Part shown: positions 1-6,658 of the stretch, piece after piece | How positions within the stretch are numbered: position 1 is the first letter of the stretch | How the letters are laid out: every line of letters starts with the position of its first letter | NCBI GenBank assembly: GCA_035636095.1 | Contig: DASPZU010000113.1 | Coordinates: 1-25,154 of the forward strand | DNA: 25,154 nt | Direction: 5' to 3' | Origin: Gp7-AA10 sp035636095 | GTDB lineage: Bacteria > Acidobacteriota > Thermoanaerobaculia > Gp7-AA8 | Notes under the pieces: model-generated | Told to the model about the DNA's origin: nothing | Databases searched by the model: none | The model's input: only the letters and a program-made list of their open reading frames with translations | Made by a program: the position numbers and the translations under genes

Positions 1-818
1 GTGAACACCATCGTGTTGACGAGCCCGATGCGGCGCGCGATCGCGGCCGCCGCCAAAGCCGACACGCCCGCGAGAAGATTCGCACCGAAGAAAATTGCGC
101 CGATCACCGCCGGACTCACTCCGAACCGGCGGAAAAACCAATACGCGACGATGCTCTGCACCACCAGCCCGCCCGCGAAGGAGTCGAGCGCGAAAAGGGC
201 GGAAAGGCGCGCGACCACGCCGCGAGATCGACGCACGCCAAACGAAGTCGTGGAGGCGGCTTCCACAACGGGCGAGAGCTTGACAAAAATCGCCCCCAGA
301 ACGAGGCCGAGGAGCGCGTAGGTGACCACGGCCGAGCGATAGCTGGACGCCGTACTCAGAACACCACCGCACAGCGCGCCGACGGCCGTCGCGAACGAGC
401 CGGCGAGGTTGTACCAGGCGAAGACCGCCGTGCGATCGCGCACTGTTTCGGTCTGCGCCAGCGCGACCTGTTCGATCGCGAGAAAGGGTCCGACTTCATT
501 GCCGCTCGGGCTGATGACGCCGATCGTCGCCGCGATCACCAGCAACGTGAAGTCGCGCGTGAACGCGAACACGATGCCGGCACCGATCATCAGCACCGCG
601 CCGGCGATCAGCGTCCGGCGCCTGCCGATGAAGTCGGCACGGGTAGTGAGATAGAGCGACACCAGAACGTCGCCGATCAGCGTGAGCGTGAGCAGCCAGC
701 CGATGCGATTCGGATCGAGTCCGATGGATGCCAGATAGAGCACCAGCACCACCGAGAGAAAGCCGTACGCGAAAAGGCGAACGATGCGCGCCGCGAAAAG
801 AAGACGTGTATCGTTCAC
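1..818 (-). CDS. MFS-type transporter, partial (C-terminus beyond left edge)
   Basis: The minus-strand frame is open from a GTG at 818 to the left edge, about 272 residues. It encodes alternating hydrophobic helices of major facilitator type: a first helix with FAYGFLSVVLVLYLASIGL, then a second helix followed by the loop TTRADFIGRRRTL. That loop matches the conserved D-x-x-G-R-R signature between TM2 and TM3 of MFS permeases. Later helices include AWYNLAGSFATAVGAL and YWFFRRFGVSPAVIGAIFF. The protein should act in the inner membrane as a secondary transporter; the substrate cannot be told. No clear Shine-Dalgarno sequence precedes the GTG, and an in-frame TTG two codons upstream is an alternative. 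The gene is divergent from the pilN-like gene with only 14 bases between the two start codons, so the promoters must lie inside the opposing coding regions. The family call is firm; start and substrate are not. Confidence 0.85.
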   Translation of the reverse strand, partial: MNDTRLLFAARIVRLFAYGFLSVVLVLYLASIGLDPNRIGWLLTLTLIGDVLVSLYLTTRADFIGRRRTLIAGAVLMIGAGIVFAFTRDFTLLVIAATIGVISPSGNEVGPFLAIEQVALAQTETVRDRTAVFAWYNLAGSFATAVGALCGGVLSTASSYRSAVVTYALLGLVLGAIFVKLSPVVEAASTTSFGVRRSRGVVARLSALFALDSFAGGLVVQSIVAYWFFRRFGVSPAVIGAIFFGANLLAGVSALAAAAIARRIGLVNTMVF

Positions 819-832
819 GGCCAAGAGTCTAA

Positions 833-1183
833 ATGCGATACGTTGCGCTGGCTGCCATCGTCGCGTCCCTGACCCTCTGCCTCTCTCTCGAGTTGATCGC
901 GAAGGCCAAGATCGATCAGCGCAACGCGATCATCGAACAGAAACGCCGCGAATTGCAGCCGGTGGCCGCCATGGCCGCCGCGGTCGAGGCTTATTCCAAG
1001 ACGAAGGATGAACTGCAGCGCCGGATCGATCTGATCAATCAGTTGAAACAAAGTCAGCTCGGTCCCGTGCGCGCGATGCAGATATTGACAGAGCTGGACA
1101 CATCATCGGTCGACTCCATCGCCATCGATCGCGACTCGATGACGATCAACGCCCGTGGTGAGGTCTGCACGGTGAAGTTCTGA
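833..1183 (+). CDS. Minimal PilN-like type IV pilus assembly protein (truncated form)
   Basis: This 116-residue protein has one N-terminal membrane helix (about residues 3-22), then a charged coiled coil (about 24-70, KIDQRNAIIEQKRRELQ) and a short alpha/beta tail. That is the architecture of PilN, the inner-membrane alignment protein of type IV pili. It is much shorter than usual PilN (roughly 180-200 residues). The cytoplasmic N-terminal INLLP-type motif that contacts PilM is absent, because a TAA stop in the same frame directly precedes the ATG. The C-terminal domain also stops early. AAGAG five bases before the ATG can serve as ribosome binding site. The stop overlaps the next start as TGATG, so the pilO-like gene is translationally coupled. 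No pilM, pilP or pilQ is adjacent. The assignment rests on the architecture and the PilO partner; sequence similarity alone is weak. Confidence 0.6.
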   Translation: MRYVALAAIVASLTLCLSLELIAKAKIDQRNAIIEQKRRELQPVAAMAAAVEAYSKTKDELQRRIDLINQLKQSQLGPVRAMQILTELDTSSVDSIAIDRDSMTINARGEVCTVKF

Positions 1184-1686
1184 TGCGAGTCCTGGCCGTT
1201 CTGGCTGCCATGATCGTTCCGCTGGCCGTTTACCTTCCCATTTATCAGGAACGAGAAAGGGCTGTCGAACGCGCCGATGAGCAGATCCGGAAGCTCGAAA
1301 CGCGCATTGAGCAGGCGCACGCGGCTCAGCAAAAGCTGTCGCAATTTCACGAGGAAGTTGCGCGCTTGAACCTGGAAATCACCAAGCTGCGAAACATCCT
1401 CCCGCCCGAGCCTGCGCTCGAGCAGGTCCGCAACACAATCGATTCCGCTGCCAAAGATTCAGGAGTCGCAATGGAGCGATTTCAGCCGAAAAACATCATC
1501 AAGCACGAATACGTCGAAGTTCCGATCGATACCTCCGCCGTCGGAGCGCTCCATGATCTGGAGACCTTCTTCGGACACCTCGCCAACAAGAGCCGGATCA
1601 TCAACGTCACCGACGTCACTTTGACGAAGCAGTCGAATGGGCAGTGGCGATCGAAGTTCCTGATGACGACTTTTGCGCTGCCGTGA
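1183..1686 (+). CDS. pilO: PilO-like type IV pilus inner-membrane protein
   Basis: The 167-residue product has an N-terminal membrane helix (about residues 3-19), a long coiled coil (about 22-70) and a periplasmic alpha/beta domain. The stretch LRNILPPEPALEQVRNTI followed by EYVEVPIDTSAVGALHDLE and SRIINVTDVTL matches the PilO family pattern: a hinge, then a ferredoxin-like fold with a conserved hydrophobic strand after the R-I-I motif. PilO heterodimerises with PilN and links the cytoplasmic PilM ring to PilP and PilQ. Length is a little short of typical PilO (about 200). The gene starts inside the stop of the pilN-like gene. Its last 71 bases overlap the 3' end of the convergent membrane-protein gene. 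As no other pilus gene is nearby, the pair is either a displaced accessory copy or a remnant; no frame damage is visible here. Confidence 0.75.
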   Translation: MRVLAVLAAMIVPLAVYLPIYQERERAVERADEQIRKLETRIEQAHAAQQKLSQFHEEVARLNLEITKLRNILPPEPALEQVRNTIDSAAKDSGVAMERFQPKNIIKHEYVEVPIDTSAVGALHDLETFFGHLANKSRIINVTDVTLTKQSNGQWRSKFLMTTFALP

Positions 1687-3064
1687 TGCGGTGCTTCGAC
1701 GGAAGCGGTCCCGACGGCAGCGCCGGCTCCAGATGCAGCAAGTGCCCGTCGAAGAGCCACTTCCGATTCGGACACATCGACGCAAAGACCGCCGGATTCG
1801 GCGACCTCTTCAACGCCGCGATTCTTTCCGACCCTTCGAAATCGATCGCCAGGCGGCTGGCGCGGACGGCCAGCGTCGCGGCGTGCGCCGCCGAGTCGGA
1901 GTTGATGGGATTCGGCACTGGCGAAGTGTCATCCGGCTCCTTGGGCGGCTGAAAAACGCATCGATCGAAATTGCGCGTCACGAGCGAATTCCGCAGCTCG
2001 TCCGACGATCGCACGATGGCGCACAACCGGGCGTAGGGTCGCACCAGGATGTCGAGCAGCGCGTTATTTCGCTTGGGAGCGAATGACGACGTCGCAACAA
2101 CATGGCGCATCGTCCAGGCCTCAGCCTCGCGCGCGTCGATCAATCGCTCGCGGGCATCGAATCGCGGCAGCGGAGTCGCGTCGCCGGGAAGTTTTCGGAC
2201 AACTCCGAGCTGCGTGTTGGTGGCCGCCATGGCGCTGACGACCGCCAGGACCTCCGGACGCGTCCGCAACGATGCCGTCAGGCGGTACGCGAGCTCGACG
2301 TACTTCCGCGCGGAGTCGAAATCGTTTTTTCGGGTGCTCTCCAATGCATCGAGAAGAATGATCCTGTGGAGATTGTAGTAGCGCACCGAACCCGGCCTCT
2401 CCAGCGCTTCGAGATCGATTTCCCATTGCGGAGCATCGTTGGTCTGCAGGAAATGCTCGAGGCCATCGATGTCATAGCGATGTTCGACGATGTAATGCTC
2501 CCCATTCGCCGGCCGCTCCTCGACCGCATCGTCTCCTCGGGCGAGCTGCGCGCTGACGTATGCGATCACCGAGCTGCGAACACGATCAAAATCGCCGCCT
2601 AACAACTTGCCGGCGAACTGATCGACGCCGCGCGCCGTGGCATTCGCCGGCGAACGCTGAAAACGCTGCGCGATCGGAGCGCGCGCGCCCAGCCGCGTCT
2701 TCCACGCCCGATCGACGCGCTTCTCGAGAACGTTGTCGACGGTGATGAGGATGCCGAACCACAGCAGCGGCAACGCGATCACGCCGATCGGAATCCACAA
2801 CCACCACCGCCGGATCGGCGCGATCACCGCTGCCATCACGACTGCCCACATCAGGCTGTTCAGCGCGATGAGAGGGTAAAAGGAAACATGCTTCACAAAC
2901 GGGAAGAGCGGCGTGAGCACGAGAACGCTGGCGCTGTAGCCGAAGCTCTCCCAGGTCGGATGATCGACGGGCGTGTCGTACTTCGCCCACACGAAAAGAA
3001 CGACGACTGCGATCGCGAAGTGAACGATCGCGATCGCAGCCGCGAGAACGAGGAAGCGCTTCAC
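1616..3064 (-). CDS. Polytopic membrane protein of unknown function
   Basis: I do not recognise this 482-residue protein. The first about 110 residues contain four hydrophobic segments (about 4-26, 44-58, 62-85 and 90-110, the last rich in W). The remaining 370 residues are soluble, predominantly helical and charged, without a known motif. The start is a GTG at 3064 that coincides with the outer edge of a palindromic dispersed repeat; the purine-rich end of the repeat (GTGAGGG) is the only ribosome-binding-like sequence. The last about 25 residues are Ser/Thr/Ala-rich and are encoded opposite the 3' end of pilO. This may be a natural read-through tail or a sign that an upstream stop was lost. 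The gene lies downstream of the TonB receptor on the same strand but is separated from it by the repeat. The reading frame is well supported; the function is unknown. Confidence 0.7.
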   Translation of the reverse strand: MKRFLVLAAAIAIVHFAIAVVVLFVWAKYDTPVDHPTWESFGYSASVLVLTPLFPFVKHVSFYPLIALNSLMWAVVMAAVIAPIRRWWLWIPIGVIALPLLWFGILITVDNVLEKRVDRAWKTRLGARAPIAQRFQRSPANATARGVDQFAGKLLGGDFDRVRSSVIAYVSAQLARGDDAVEERPANGEHYIVEHRYDIDGLEHFLQTNDAPQWEIDLEALERPGSVRYYNLHRIILLDALESTRKNDFDSARKYVELAYRLTASLRTRPEVLAVVSAMAATNTQLGVVRKLPGDATPLPRFDARERLIDAREAEAWTMRHVVATSSFAPKRNNALLDILVRPYARLCAIVRSSDELRNSLVTRNFDRCVFQPPKEPDDTSPVPNPINSDSAAHAATLAVRASRLAIDFEGSERIAALKRSPNPAVFASMCPNRKWLFDGHLLHLEPALPSGPLPSKHRITAAQKSSSGTSIATAHSTASSK

Positions 3065-3177
3065 CCCTCACCCTAGCCCTCTCCCCGCAAGCGGGGAGAG
3101 GGAACTGCTTTGCGCGAGAACCCTCGCCCCGCGAAGCGGGGAGAGGGTGGTCCCGCGGAGCGGGACCGGGTGAGGGG
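3064..3177. repeat. Composite REP-like palindromic repeat (three hairpins within inverted termini)
   Basis: The 114-base element is bounded by perfect 10-base inverted termini, CCCCTCACCC (3064-3073) and GGGTGAGGGG (3168-3177). Inside are three hairpins. The first has perfect 12-base arms (3077-3088 and 3091-3102) around AA. The second is a near copy with one mismatch (3121-3132 and 3136-3147) around GAA. The third has perfect 8-base arms (3149-3156 and 3160-3167) around GGA. The first and second hairpins carry the same CCCTCnCCCCGC core that recurs at 11171-11222. It fills the gap between the TonB receptor stop and the next gene's GTG start. The layout resembles bacterial interspersed mosaic elements built from REP units; no transposase is nearby. 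Confidence 0.85.
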
Positions 3178-3186
3178 CGCTCAAGA

Positions 3187-5826
3187 TCAGAACGTGTAGC
3201 TGACTCTCGTGTACACAAACCGTCCGTTCATCCCGAAGGGCGAATTCCTCGGATACCGGAACGCGCCTGCGCTGCCTACTTGCTCCGAGCCATTGGCAGT
3301 GCCAGCCAAGAGATTCTCGCCCGGGAACTTATCGAACAGGTTTTCGGCGCCGATCGCGAATGTGTACTTCGACCAGCGGTACGAGGCCTCCAGATCGGCT
3401 AGCCACGCCGCCGGATAAACCTGATCGTCCTTGACGGCGTTGTTGATGCTGCAAAAGTCGCCGTAACGGCTCTCCCGCGCGGTGATGTTCACCGGTCCCT
3501 GGCTGTAACTCTCCATCAGACGGGCGTTATCGCGCGGCTGCCCGCAGGTCACCGTTCGCGTCTGCAGATGATCGAACAGAACAGCGCCGAGACCGGTGAG
3601 CTGCGGAGGCGTCGGCTCGAGTCTGACGATCTTCGTCTTGTTGTTGCTGTACGCCGCCGAGAGATCGATGCGACCGTTGAACAGCGGCCGTTGATGGTTG
3701 ACGACCAGATCGTAGCCATTCGTGCGCGTGTCGATGGCGTTGGTGAAGAACCGCGCGCCGTTGGCTCCCAGCGGGCGAATGATCGGCTGCACCTGCGTCT
3801 GCGTGAAATTGCCCGACAAAACGATGCGGTGCTTGATGTCGATGCGGAAGAAGTCGGCGGTCAACTCCAGGTTCGACATCGGCTGCCACACCACGCCGCC
3901 GCTGTAGTTGCGCGAGGTCTCGGGACGCAACGGCTTCGCGCCCAGCGCGACGGCAATTGCGCTGTTGACGGGTGCCGTCCAGATTTGAAATCCGACAACG
4001 TTGCCGGCGTCATCTCGCAGGAAGTTCGTCGAGACCGCCGAGAACCATGACTGGCCGAGGGACGGCGCACGGAAACCGGTGCTGGCCGCAGCTCGGAAGA
4101 TGAGCGGCTTCGCCGGCGAGTAACGCAGTGTCAGCTTGCCATTGGTCGTGTTGCCGAAATCGCTGAAGTCTTCAAAACGACCCGCGATGCCAACGCGAAG
4201 CTGCTGCAGAACGTCACCCTCGGTATCGATGTAGACCGCTTTGCTGTTGCGCGTCACATTGACGGCATTGTCCGGGCGGAAGCCGGGGAAGACCTGCGAT
4301 CCTACCGGAGCGCGTGCGGTGCCGAATTGGTTGAGGGAGCCGCCGTCGAAGTAGGAGGCCAGTTCGCCCGCCATCTCCTGCCAGCCCTCACGGCGATATT
4401 CCGCCCCGGCGGCCACATTGATCGGTCCTGCCAGTCCGATGTTGAACCCCTTCGAAATGTCGAGGTTGGCGGTGTACAGACGATCGGCGAGCGATCCGGC
4501 GTAGAACGACGTCTGGTTGGGCGGGATGTTCGGGCCGAGCGACGTGTTCAGCGAATGGGTGACGTGAAAGTCGAATTTGTTGCGGCCGTAACCGGCAGCG
4601 GCATCGTAGAACCATTTGGCCAGCTCGCCGCGCACGCCGGCATTCAACGACTGATCGGAGATGCGCGGCTCGATCAGCGGCAGAAATCCGAGGGGATAGA
4701 TCTGGGGCCAGTTATCGACCTGAAGGGCACGACGATAATTTCCGCCGTGAGATCCGTGGCGAAGGTCGTAGGTGCCGAACGCGTAGGCGATCTGCTTGCC
4801 GTCGTCGCTGATCGGAACGTTGAGATTGACGAGGCCGAGAATGTCGCGCTCGTAGGAATCGCCCCAGTGGACGCTGGGCTGCGGAACGGCATTGTTTCCG
4901 GCGTCGCCGGCCTTGATCTGATCGCGCGGATCGGCGAGAGCGCGATTGGTTTCATAACGGTCGCGATACTCGACGGTGCCGAACAGCGCGCCGCGCGCGA
5001 CTTTCCAGCCACCGCTGAGGTTCGTATCGATCATCTGGCCGTCGGAATGCGTCGTCGATCCACCCTTCACTTCGAGCTTCAGCGGCGAAGCGTCGGATTT
5101 TAGAACCAGATTCAGAACGCCGGCGATGGCGTCGGACCCGTACTGCGCCGCCGCTCCGTCGCGGAGAATCTCCACGCTGTCGATCGCCGATGCCGGGAGT
5201 GTGTTCAGATCCGCACCTTGCGATCCGCGCCCAACAGTGTTGTTCACGTTCACGAGCGCGCTGGCGTGACGACGCTTGCCGTTGACCATGACCAGGACCT
5301 GATCGGGACCGAGTCCGCGAAGAGTCGCCGGACGCACGCTGTCGGTGCCGTCGGCCACGCTGGGCCGCGGGAAGTTGAATGACGGCGCGACCTTCTCGAT
5401 GATCTGATTGGTCTCGCTGGAGGGAGAGATCTCGATCTGCTCGCGCGGGATGATGTCGACCGGCACGGCCTTCTCCTGCTCGGCGTTGATCGCGCGCGAG
5501 CCCACCGTGATCTCCTGCCCGAAAGAAGCGCGCAGAACAAAATCCTGCGTGACGTTGCCGCTGGTGTCGATCGTTGCGGAGCGCGTCGTGAAGCCCTGCA
5601 GCGATGCGGTGATCTTCGCTCCACCGCGGCGACTGGCCGGCAAGGTCAGCGAGTATCTCCCATCGGCATCGGTGATGGCCGTCAATCCGAGCTCGTCGAT
5701 CGCAACGGTGACACCCGGAAGCGGCGTGTTTTCACCCTGCAGCGTGACGCGGCCGCGAACGGTCTGCGCGGCGAGCGGAAGCGCGAAGAAGAATGCGAGT
5801 ATCACGACACAGCGAAGCTTCTGCAT
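3187..5826 (-). CDS. TonB-dependent outer-membrane receptor with carboxypeptidase-regulatory-like domain
   Basis: The 879-residue protein begins with a signal peptide (about 1-21, hydrophobic core VVILAFFFALPLAA, cleavage near AAQ). A carboxypeptidase-regulatory-like beta-sandwich follows (about 23-105, GRVTLQGENTPLPGVTVAI and TDADGRYSLTLP). The TonB plug (about 115-240) contains RGLGPDQVLVMVNGKRRH and the hallmark VEILRDGAAAQYGSDAIAGV. The rest is a 22-strand-type barrel ending in the terminal aromatic motif VSYTF, the BAM recognition signal. Such receptors take up substrates such as siderophores, vitamins or glycans through TonB-ExbBD; the substrate here is unknown. I chose the ATG at 5826 because AAGGGGG lies five bases upstream and the signal peptide starts there; a longer frame to 6021 would prepend unrelated residues. 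No SusD-like or sigma/anti-sigma partner is adjacent. Confidence 0.93.
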   Translation of the reverse strand: MQKLRCVVILAFFFALPLAAQTVRGRVTLQGENTPLPGVTVAIDELGLTAITDADGRYSLTLPASRRGGAKITASLQGFTTRSATIDTSGNVTQDFVLRASFGQEITVGSRAINAEQEKAVPVDIIPREQIEISPSSETNQIIEKVAPSFNFPRPSVADGTDSVRPATLRGLGPDQVLVMVNGKRRHASALVNVNNTVGRGSQGADLNTLPASAIDSVEILRDGAAAQYGSDAIAGVLNLVLKSDASPLKLEVKGGSTTHSDGQMIDTNLSGGWKVARGALFGTVEYRDRYETNRALADPRDQIKAGDAGNNAVPQPSVHWGDSYERDILGLVNLNVPISDDGKQIAYAFGTYDLRHGSHGGNYRRALQVDNWPQIYPLGFLPLIEPRISDQSLNAGVRGELAKWFYDAAAGYGRNKFDFHVTHSLNTSLGPNIPPNQTSFYAGSLADRLYTANLDISKGFNIGLAGPINVAAGAEYRREGWQEMAGELASYFDGGSLNQFGTARAPVGSQVFPGFRPDNAVNVTRNSKAVYIDTEGDVLQQLRVGIAGRFEDFSDFGNTTNGKLTLRYSPAKPLIFRAAASTGFRAPSLGQSWFSAVSTNFLRDDAGNVVGFQIWTAPVNSAIAVALGAKPLRPETSRNYSGGVVWQPMSNLELTADFFRIDIKHRIVLSGNFTQTQVQPIIRPLGANGARFFTNAIDTRTNGYDLVVNHQRPLFNGRIDLSAAYSNNKTKIVRLEPTPPQLTGLGAVLFDHLQTRTVTCGQPRDNARLMESYSQGPVNITARESRYGDFCSINNAVKDDQVYPAAWLADLEASYRWSKYTFAIGAENLFDKFPGENLLAGTANGSEQVGSAGAFRYPRNSPFGMNGRFVYTRVSYTF

Positions 5827-5866
5827 GTGTCCCCCTTTCGCTTTGGACTTGGGCGCGAGTATATCG

Positions 5867-6139
5867 CTACTCGACGGCGCCGGTCGGATAGACGGCCACT
5901 TCCATGCGTACGCCGCGCATGCGCAGAACCCCCACGGCGCGATCGGCGAAGGCGGCGTCGTAGGCCGTGCATCCGTCGCAATGCAACCGCATCGCTCTGC
6001 CGGTGTGCAGGCTCCAGACAATCGCGTCGCCGTTGGAATCGATCAGCGCGACGCGCCAACGACTGCCGTTCGAAGCGCGACGCGCACGGCCCGGAATCAT
6101 TCCGGCGGCATGAATGGCATGGTCGTCTGCAGTTGCCAC
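5867..6139 (-). CDS. Small protein of unknown function
   Basis: I do not recognise this frame of up to 90 residues. It starts at a GTG (6139) with no clear Shine-Dalgarno sequence; an internal ATG at residue 14 is an alternative. The predicted product alternates short beta-prone stretches (RWRVALIDSNGDAIVW, MRGVRMEVAVYP) with a Cys-containing segment (RLHCDGCTAYDAAF), giving a C-x-x-C pair that could bind metal or form a disulfide. No signal peptide or membrane helix is present. It sits between the SnoaL-like gene and the TonB receptor on the same strand, 40 bases before the receptor start, so it could be cotranscribed with it. The coding call is moderate and rests on position, strand and plausible composition. 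Confidence 0.5.
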   Translation of the reverse strand: MATADDHAIHAAGMIPGRARRASNGSRWRVALIDSNGDAIVWSLHTGRAMRLHCDGCTAYDAAFADRAVGVLRMRGVRMEVAVYPTGAVE

Positions 6140-6208
6140 GTAAGTGGAAGATGGATCGTGACCGACAATTTACGCACGCACCGGCGGCCAGGAGTGCCCA
6201 CCATCACA

Positions 6209-6583
6209 CTACATCGAGTAGAAGAACTCCTCCCGCACGATCTTCCCGTTCTTCACGGTGTAGAGACCGACCTCTTCCATCTGAAAGCGCTTCCCTTTTT
6301 GCGGGCCGGCTTTGGGGGTCACGTCAAATTTAAACTTGACTGCGAAGCGGTCCTTGTGTGGAAACGGCCCTTCGACCGACGCGGAGTGGACCTCGTTGTT
6401 TTCATACGACCACTGATTCTTGCCGCGGATCTTGGCGATGCCTTTCATCTCGGCAGGCATGTCCGGGCCGCCGGTCGGCTCGAGGCTGACGATGTTCTTG
6501 CTGTAAAGCGAGTCGATGGCCTCGAGGTTTTTCCCCTTGGCGCACAGGCTTACGAGTTTGTCCCCGACTTCTTTCGTGTTCAT
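6209..6583 (-). CDS. NTF2/SnoaL-like domain protein
   Basis: The 124-residue protein has the single-domain cone-shaped alpha+beta layout of the NTF2-like superfamily. An N-terminal helix pair (residues about 3-27) leads into LYSKNIVSLEPTGG, a helix with GIAKIRGKNQWSYENN, and then strands KDRFAVKFKFDV, FQMEEVGLYTVKNGKIVREEF. That final pattern (E-x-x-x-Y-x-V-x-x-G-K-I) is typical of SnoaL-like proteins such as polyketide cyclase-like and ketosteroid isomerase-like folds. Family members include enzymes and pure binding proteins, so no reaction can be assigned. The start is well fixed by GGAGG five bases before the ATG. It lies downstream of an intrinsic terminator, so it probably has its own promoter in the 75-base gap. 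It is cytosolic, with no signal sequence. Confidence 0.85.
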   Translation of the reverse strand: MNTKEVGDKLVSLCAKGKNLEAIDSLYSKNIVSLEPTGGPDMPAEMKGIAKIRGKNQWSYENNEVHSASVEGPFPHKDRFAVKFKFDVTPKAGPQKGKRFQMEEVGLYTVKNGKIVREEFFYSM

Positions 6584-6630
6584 AAGGCCTCCAGGCGGGA
6601 AATCAAATCAGATTCGGCAGCCGCCGGCGG

Positions 6631-6657
6631 TAAAAAAACGGGGTCAGGTCTGACCCC
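6631..6657 (-). terminator. Intrinsic terminator after the DUF4388 gene
   Basis: Read on the minus strand, the arms GGGGTCAG and CTGACCCC (bases 6657-6640, two-base centre) form a perfect 8-bp hairpin followed at once by G and a run of seven T (6639-6632). It begins two bases after the stop codon of the 818-codon gene, exactly where a Rho-independent terminator is expected. The GGGGTCAG palindrome also resembles a widely dispersed palindromic repeat in several bacterial groups, so the terminator may be a domesticated copy. Confidence 0.85.
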
Positions 6658-6658
6658 A

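Noticed and set aside
4327..5103. Open frame of 258 codons on the plus strand
   Set aside because: Antisense to the TonB receptor barrel.
5827..6021. 65-codon N-terminal extension of the TonB receptor
   Set aside because: It precedes a good ribosome binding site and a signal peptide, and overlaps the separate small gene at 5867-6139.
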